A DNA stretch of 64,000 bases, taken from Paenibacillus bouchesdurhonensis (GTDB lineage Bacteria > Bacillota > Bacilli > Paenibacillales > Paenibacillaceae). Where the stretch lies: NCBI RefSeq assembly GCF_900155685.1, contig NZ_LT732548.1, positions 2,895,887-2,959,886 of the forward strand, in the 5' to 3' direction. The notes beneath the pieces were generated by a model. The model was not told where the DNA came from, did not search any database, and saw nothing but the letters and a program-made list of their open reading frames with translations. Shown piece by piece: positions 63,301-64,000 of this stretch (position 1 is its first letter; each line of letters opens with the position of its first letter). Both the position numbers and the translations under genes were made by a program.

Positions 63301-64000
63301 GCTGACGGGGGCAGCGAGGCGGAGATGAAGGCGGCGATCCGTGAGGTGGAGGCGCAATTCGGCGCTGTGCACGGGGTTATTCATTCCGCGCTGGTGCTTA
63401 ACGATAAGCTGATCCGCAATATGACGGAGCGCGAGCTTCGCGAGGTGCTGCGTCCGAAGGTGGACGGGAGCATTGGACTTTACCGGGCTTTGGCGGGCAA
63501 ACCGCTCGACTTTGTGCTCTATTTGTCCTCGGTGCAGTCGTTTACGGGCATGCCGGGTCAGAGCAATTACGCGGCGGCGTGTACGTTTAAGGACAGCTAC
63601 AGTCGGTACGTTGAGAGCAAAGAGAATTGGCGCGTCCGTGTGATCCATTGGGGCTACTGGGGAAGCGTTGGCGTGGTGGCCGGGAGGGAATATCAAGAAC
63701 GCATGAGGCGTCAAGGTATTCATTCCATTGAGCCAGAGGAAGGCATGGCGTGTATCGAACAGTCGCTTAGCAATCCGGTAGCACAGGTGGTTATGCTCAA
63801 GGCGGATGCGCCAACACTTGCGCGTATGGGGATTCAGTCGAACCGTGAAAGGGTCGTGCTGGAGCCGAGCATCGGAGAGATTCATATAGGCTTTGAAGCT
63901 GATGAGGAGGAATTCTTGCAGATCGCAAGCGATCCGCAAGGCTTCCGGGAGCTCGAGGCCTACAGCCGCGCGAGGCTGCTGAAGGTGTATCAGGATGCGG
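50056..64000 (+). CDS. PKS4: rest of module 8, modules 9-10, start of module 11 (3' end outside window)
   Basis: A partial PKS of at least 4648 residues, open to the window end. ATG 50056 follows the PKS3 stop by three bases, with AAAGGGGAG at 50036-50044 as ribosome site. Layout: docking helices (MDKYKIFQEVAKHGMSIKKAM), DH/pyran-synthase-like domain (His45, Asp211), ACP (Ser360), KS (Cys622)-DH-KR-ACP (Ser1843), KS (Cys2121)-DH-KR-ACP (Ser3387), KS (Cys3662)-KR (Tyr4505) and the first residues of a probable C-methyltransferase. No AT is present. GC content is clearly higher from about 62.5 kb on. The N-terminus pairs with the C-terminus of PKS3 to rebuild module 8. Confidence 0.93.
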   Translation, partial: MDKYKIFQEVAKHGMSIKKAMELIKQEQSEDWTAYRYSDRYVSDHLVYGKAILLGVTYCSAGLDAEFERSDGRMPLRLSRFVFRKPVIVEPQQEVLIRAVSENERTARHIEFRSDAESTPEVVAVYELKQDRGEGQLNSEPIDIAEFINFSDHAVESHTIYQRMREVQVEFGDSLRTVQRAWIRGNEVLSELRLSSEHSDHISTIHPVFLDGAIVGSMAPYSAAEPKPFIPMSIGEIVCYERCTGSVCYSHAELVRRNTEILVINVAIYSEAGQLLVQLKEVTLKRAELDSLLDTYEPVKKAEIAAPLLSAANQHEQEEESEHLLENLSQYIQRKVGQFLPGVPVPLDTTRNFLDLGVTSNDLVKLVQDIEAELSLELYPTLFFEYQNIVEASRYMADQYREKLEPYFESQAAADPTAQLKQSVQSKLLELEELPIASSSNSEAGSTLKREDGDIAIIGMSGRFAKSQDLFEFWGHLLQGSDLITEIPQDHFDYKPWFNQDPDMKDTMYSKWGSFIDGVDKFDAPFFNISPREAEAMDPQLRLLLQTLYHTAEDAGMMRRIRGSHTGMFVGACFQDYSSEMGRVGKPVEPYDGSGNAQTMYSNRPSFFFNLTGPSLSVDTACSSSLVAIHLACQALRNGECEMAFAAGINLLLSSWHYRYFCSIGALSPTGRCHTFDKRADGYVPGEGIAAILLKPLEQAIADGDRIHGIIKGSAINHGGYTPSITAPSMKLEAEVIRTAWKAARIEPETLGYIEAHGTGTSLGDPIEINAIKEAFKNYTDKQGFCAVGSAKAHIGHAEGAAGIAGVIKAVLSIQNKTIPAMPQLEEINPYIELKGSPLFINREPLTWPSTDAHPRRAGVSSFGFGGAYAHLVLEEYVEQRFEPSESNEAEPQLIVLSAKQPESLLAHAKQLKQFLSAALDPQLDLPSIASTYVYGREEFEYRLAIMTSSVQDLIFKLGEYIAGKYETNAAVITGTKQSQISREWKAILEQAYQERNLQEIANLWVCGASIQWERVCQRRQPLGLPGYCFEERRYWVLDQYAETIKPQAPTRLSVLLDANQSTLDKQKFLKILTAEDVFLQDHVIQSSQVLPGVISLEMMRAAALLANDKRDALCIQNFEWSQPIEVNSGSMELSVELSIQEEKIYARVYSIASDSIKLHASGNVLYESRPTDRNEIRAKTIGAKDFQHGKMITGEMCYSRLARLGLNIGPSLQSIQKLYIDGNQIFAELMIDQDNKDQYEVHPALLDGSIQAVVGFSEPDDHVLHIPYSIQNARYFAKLGRKALAKVTLNPQSSRSIAAKEVDIEIFNEEGELAVRYDGLILKPMRLLAPAAEKAEFVTFANDWIEVEASIQQAVTKPRTTLLLADRQDTSILERLARKLEANGWNVAQTAALDGADILVEKLRVEGLSPECVIVLQGDPQQAAIGVEQAQLITQKFTQLHQLTQYLIRTRTNIPIYYLTTSPLFSGAAPFLQTAAEESGFLKYKYVELLSEQQLDDAVMEVVTTEVSSERVRFQSGKRYERKLAPFAGLTSGPPLFRDGELYLVSGGFGQIGRRLTEQILEAANCRLILAGRSAMTQQLMAEINELNSRNPRAEVVYKTCDITNPAELNRLLETVRKEYKPIDGILHLAGRTSDSFIVNKQADSMHSVLAPKVTGTILLDRLTQNDPLRFFIAFSSISAVQGNVGQGDYAFANAFMDAYAEWRNSRVLEGNGSGTMISINWPYWADGGIRMSDEAVERLKQTYGCEPITIEQGFQYLKRLELNGASPVRVVLYGEQQKLMANGEGFSQAANNAVKVPAVEAALKEQGLLEEELIEMFAGIMKLDAASIKPSASLIQYGLESISISEFSKEISNALGISLIPSIFFEIDTIRDLAHLLVSRYREACEPYLSLPEAANNASVPEPTPIVAAMPEYQQSDKEMGIASGGSSFGDKPAHVYSSEIDKASATEEPVAIIGIAGTFPSSDSLEQFWQAIEEGRSLIGVVPEDRWDWKRYYGDPKKEINKTKVKWGGFITGVDEFDAAFFGISAREAELMDPQQRLFLRTVWEVIENAGYKASELAGSKTGLFVGVGNFDYSDLMKEKGISIDAYAATGIAHSILANRISYLLNLQGPSMPVDTACSSSLVSIDHAVQAIARGYCDMAIAGGVNLILNPNMTISFDKAGMLSEDGRCKTFDKAANGYVRGEGSGAVLLKPLKRALEEGDYIHAVIVGSSVNHGGKVNSLTVPNPHAQAEVIRDAYRRAGIRSDTVSYIEAHGTGTPLGDPVEIQGLKHAFLAGTETRQPYCGIGTVKTNIGHLETAAGIAGILKAVMALTHKKLPANANFQELNPYIELDGSPFYILEQTRAWEPLQSSTGQTIPRRAGVSSFGFGGVNAHIVLEEFVQQSDVHNEKLEPQLFLLSAQSHEQVRQYAKQLLSALDLLPLREPNEALLLQRLAYTLQIGREEKDCRLTIIAESLAELREELKQFIESGEGDARQKRRIYRKADMGQLFLLDWDEADEMIDHIVRKRDLVKCAKLWVHGIHIPWKSMYIGQRPRRLPLPTYPFLRTKYWLPDNVQQVNEGNTLHQLLDRNVSNVHGLVYSKRFSTRDFYLRDHIVAQSPLLPGVAYLEMALAGAELAKPGGKVERLNRIVWTRPIVLDNTDGSRVGYLKLSGQQTGPRVSVVTEQGEQKSESHFQCKVEYKHDVDHEIMPSTVLPISDIQGRCVSELSAEQFYSAFQGIGLQLGSTLRAIQHVQRNEHEVLAAYRLPDELTASFPEFTLHPSIMDAAITSPKGMLGGDAKQLYLPFSIESLEVIAPIAEQGYIYTKTISDLDSKGKAVRKYDIYIVDRDGHASVRISQFMPRPYGAMDKLQYLTNEWQACDPPVWKEPAASSRLVLFARDEHEFEAARNANPLTANAVVIGVLPGTEFAVLDANKSLFRVNVRSAEDFTRLFREIGAADEWYIAYGWALHPVDSPTSSVKEQFVKIMQPLFELTQALHRESARYDICKLVLLYQEDRAYLPMQAPLGAFLQSLVKESSKFQAKIVGLADDNFVQDRMLLGIDELFDEHFDIRPLRYRDQARWIRSPHIQEHKEESLSGISKLDPIRADACYLITGGLGQLGMLCASYIADKGGNLILAGRSEPSESALLKIRELEAKGVTVRYVRCDLAQEDQVQHLILTIRQAGAGTLRGIIHAAGVIRDNRFSNKRFAEFEDVVGGKAFGAIWLDEATKHDALDFFVLFSSLVGITGNAGQSDYAYANAWLNEFADHRDQLVKQGKRQGNSLSIAWPLWEQGGMQISEQQKEHLSKTMGLQPLRHDEGVVCLEELLSSDLSNVIVFKGDASKWIAMQHRVRNVKNEPSKALQEDDHQWNERYEEINRLMAKIIKREEAIEPQRDLSAYGFDSITYTELANQLNANYSIELSPAVFFEYPTLSALFQYLKANHGEALAGTASVKALDTAGQDHGSPTFTASEEEVPIWKSGETLAESLEDEQIYGVKPGQSPKEAEAEPIAIIGMNCVMPQSKDAKHFWDHLAAGNDLIEEIPADRWDWKAYYGDPDSGINKTMAKWGGFIDGVSEFDARFFRISPKEASLMDPQHRIFIQTVWKTIEDAGYKASDLYGSNTGIFVGISGWDYNEVLRENKENVEALSIIGIAHSVLPNRISYLMDWHGPSEPVDTACSSSLVAIHKAVEQLRLQNCDLAVAGGVNLIMSPAVNISFNKSGMLSPDGRCKTFDKQADGYVRGEGAGAILLKPLSKAIRDGDHIYGVIRGSDVNHGGQVNSFTVPNPNAQAEVIERALNKANIDPRTVTYIEAHGTGTSLGDPVEIAGLKKAFKMNGLNERVPKPYCGLGAVKSNIGHLEAAAGIAGVIKVLMAMKHKQLPPTLHFKELNPYIGLKDSPFYIVDQATSWLPLQDGKGGFTPLRAGVSSFGFGGVNAHVVLEEYQMPITPREEQMPNPPYLFVLSAKNSERLEQYAESFRQWLTGSGANIDLKDVSYTLQVGREDMEARLALLAATRDELINSLTDFMLGVERPGLFVRRSSKPAVSAEMEQEALRMNALLRNGFAAVPWEQAAILWVAGAKLDWKELYDSSFRRVSLPTYPFAKDRHWVTKEQSSTRPSDSYLASSVAPNKAEAAAALSYVGQEKNCSISLDDQTFMPEWVEAAAAEEERPGDDVLIVVNEASRPLGEMILARCRNGKGRLVEAAALRQGASLAEVKQADRIYFLSGMQPLHEAVEEERFLRQAEEEGLLALFTLIKELDASGSEPLGRRLTVVTGNVSRIVPTDQIQPSGGSLYGFLNAAVKEYDWLQGAYLDIEIQPDGTVPASTAEAIMSEKCGKELEEAGLRQGRRYVRRLYPVRLSAQEPSRFRQEGVYVILGGRGGIGTELARYLGRSYQAKVALIGRKPEHLLTAQEQQELESIASAGGQVKYVAADGGSEAEMKAAIREVEAQFGAVHGVIHSALVLNDKLIRNMTERELREVLRPKVDGSIGLYRALAGKPLDFVLYLSSVQSFTGMPGQSNYAAACTFKDSYSRYVESKENWRVRVIHWGYWGSVGVVAGREYQERMRRQGIHSIEPEEGMACIEQSLSNPVAQVVMLKADAPTLARMGIQSNRERVVLEPSIGEIHIGFEADEEEFLQIASDPQGFRELEAYSRARLLKVYQDA
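51418..55730 (+). other. Module 9: KS-DH-KR-ACP
   Basis: The KS has Cys622. The DH motif is HVIQSSQVLP from His1083 (serine for glycine, proline kept) with Asp1248 in HPALLDGSI. The KR cofactor loop is SGGFGQIG and the tyrosine lies in GDYAFANAF. The ACP has Ser1843 in YGLESI. Predicted product: an unsaturated unit. Confidence 0.85.
55909..60350 (+). other. Module 10: KS-DH-KR-ACP
   Basis: The KS has Cys2121 and the RWDWKRYYGDP segment shared with modules 7 and 11. The DH motif is HIVAQSPLLP from His2596 with Asp2768 in HPSIMDAAI; YGP is replaced by LGS. The KR has GGLGQLG and the tyrosine in SDYAYANAW. The ACP has Ser3387 in YGFDSI. Predicted product: an unsaturated unit. Confidence 0.85.
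60529..64000 (+). other. Module 11 (incomplete): KS-KR-probable cMT
   Basis: The KS has Cys3662. The KR has GGRGGIG and Tyr4505 in SNYAAACTF with an LND signature. The last visible residues (FRELEAYSRARLLKVYQ) look like the helix that opens C-methyltransferase domains after a KR. The KR half is GC-richer than everything before it. Confidence 0.75.

Noticed and set aside
63082..63939. A 285-codon open frame on the minus strand
   Set aside because: It lies antisense to the module 11 KR, whose plus-strand reading has clear motifs; the long antisense frame follows from the high GC of this stretch and shows no recognisable domain.
1..64000. CRISPR arrays, tRNA or rRNA genes, insertion sequences
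   Set aside because: No regularly spaced repeats, cloverleaf-like segments, transposase motifs or terminal inverted repeats were recognised by eye; the space is almost fully coding for the operon.

Overview
This window is most of a giant trans-acyltransferase (trans-AT) type I polyketide synthase (PKS) cluster. It reads as Bacillales, most likely a Paenibacillus-like organism. That placement is inferred from strong Shine-Dalgarno sites, several TTG and GTG starts, moderate GC, and a LoaP-type NusG paralog at the left edge, a family known to antiterminate long polyketide operons in Firmicutes. Every gene is on the plus strand. Gaps are short or genes overlap, so the block from about 0.6 kb to beyond 64 kb looks like one operon.

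Left edge (1-644): the 3' end of a loaP-like gene, then a leader with a candidate promoter, a hairpin and an intrinsic terminator. This is the layout expected if LoaP antitermination controls the operon. Accessory genes (645-8436): an SDR oxidoreductase, a stand-alone condensation-fold acyltransferase, an ABC exporter (ATPase plus two permeases, the second apparently starting with AUA), an asparagine-synthetase-like amidotransferase without its glutaminase cysteine, a SAM methyltransferase and a free acyl carrier protein. At 8476-11769 one protein fuses acyl hydrolase, malonyl acyltransferase and FMN enoylreductase; it supplies malonyl units, probable proofreading and trans enoylreduction to the assembly line.

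Assembly line (11815 to the window end): PKS1 has a hotdog-SDR-FkbH-ACP loading region, implying a starter derived from 1,3-bisphosphoglycerate, then module 1 (KS-DH-KR-cMT-ACP). PKS2 is module 2 (KS-dead AT-DH-ER-KR-ACP), a cis-AT-type module whose AT is degenerate. PKS3 (7508 aa) carries module 3 (KS-carrier-like insert-DH-like-ACP) followed by a DUF2156/GNAT-like domain and a tyrosine phenol-lyase/tryptophanase-like PLP domain. It continues with modules 4 (KS-KR-ACP), 5 (KS-KR-ACP), 6 (KS-DH-ACP), 7 (KS-carrier-like insert-DH-KR-ACP) and the KS of split module 8. PKS4 runs off the window. It holds the rest of module 8 (DH/pyran-synthase-like-ACP), modules 9 and 10 (both KS-DH-KR-ACP) and the start of module 11 (KS-KR-probable cMT).

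The most unusual element is the DUF2156-PLP-lyase didomain inside PKS3. It recalls the DUF-SH sulfur-installing didomain of the leinamycin PKS, but the PLP part clearly resembles tyrosine phenol-lyase. Other notable points are the fossil AT, two carrier-like inserts without the phosphopantetheine serine, the cysteine-less asparagine synthetase and a GC jump in module 11. No thioesterase or beta-branching cassette is seen; the downstream end of the cluster lies outside the window.
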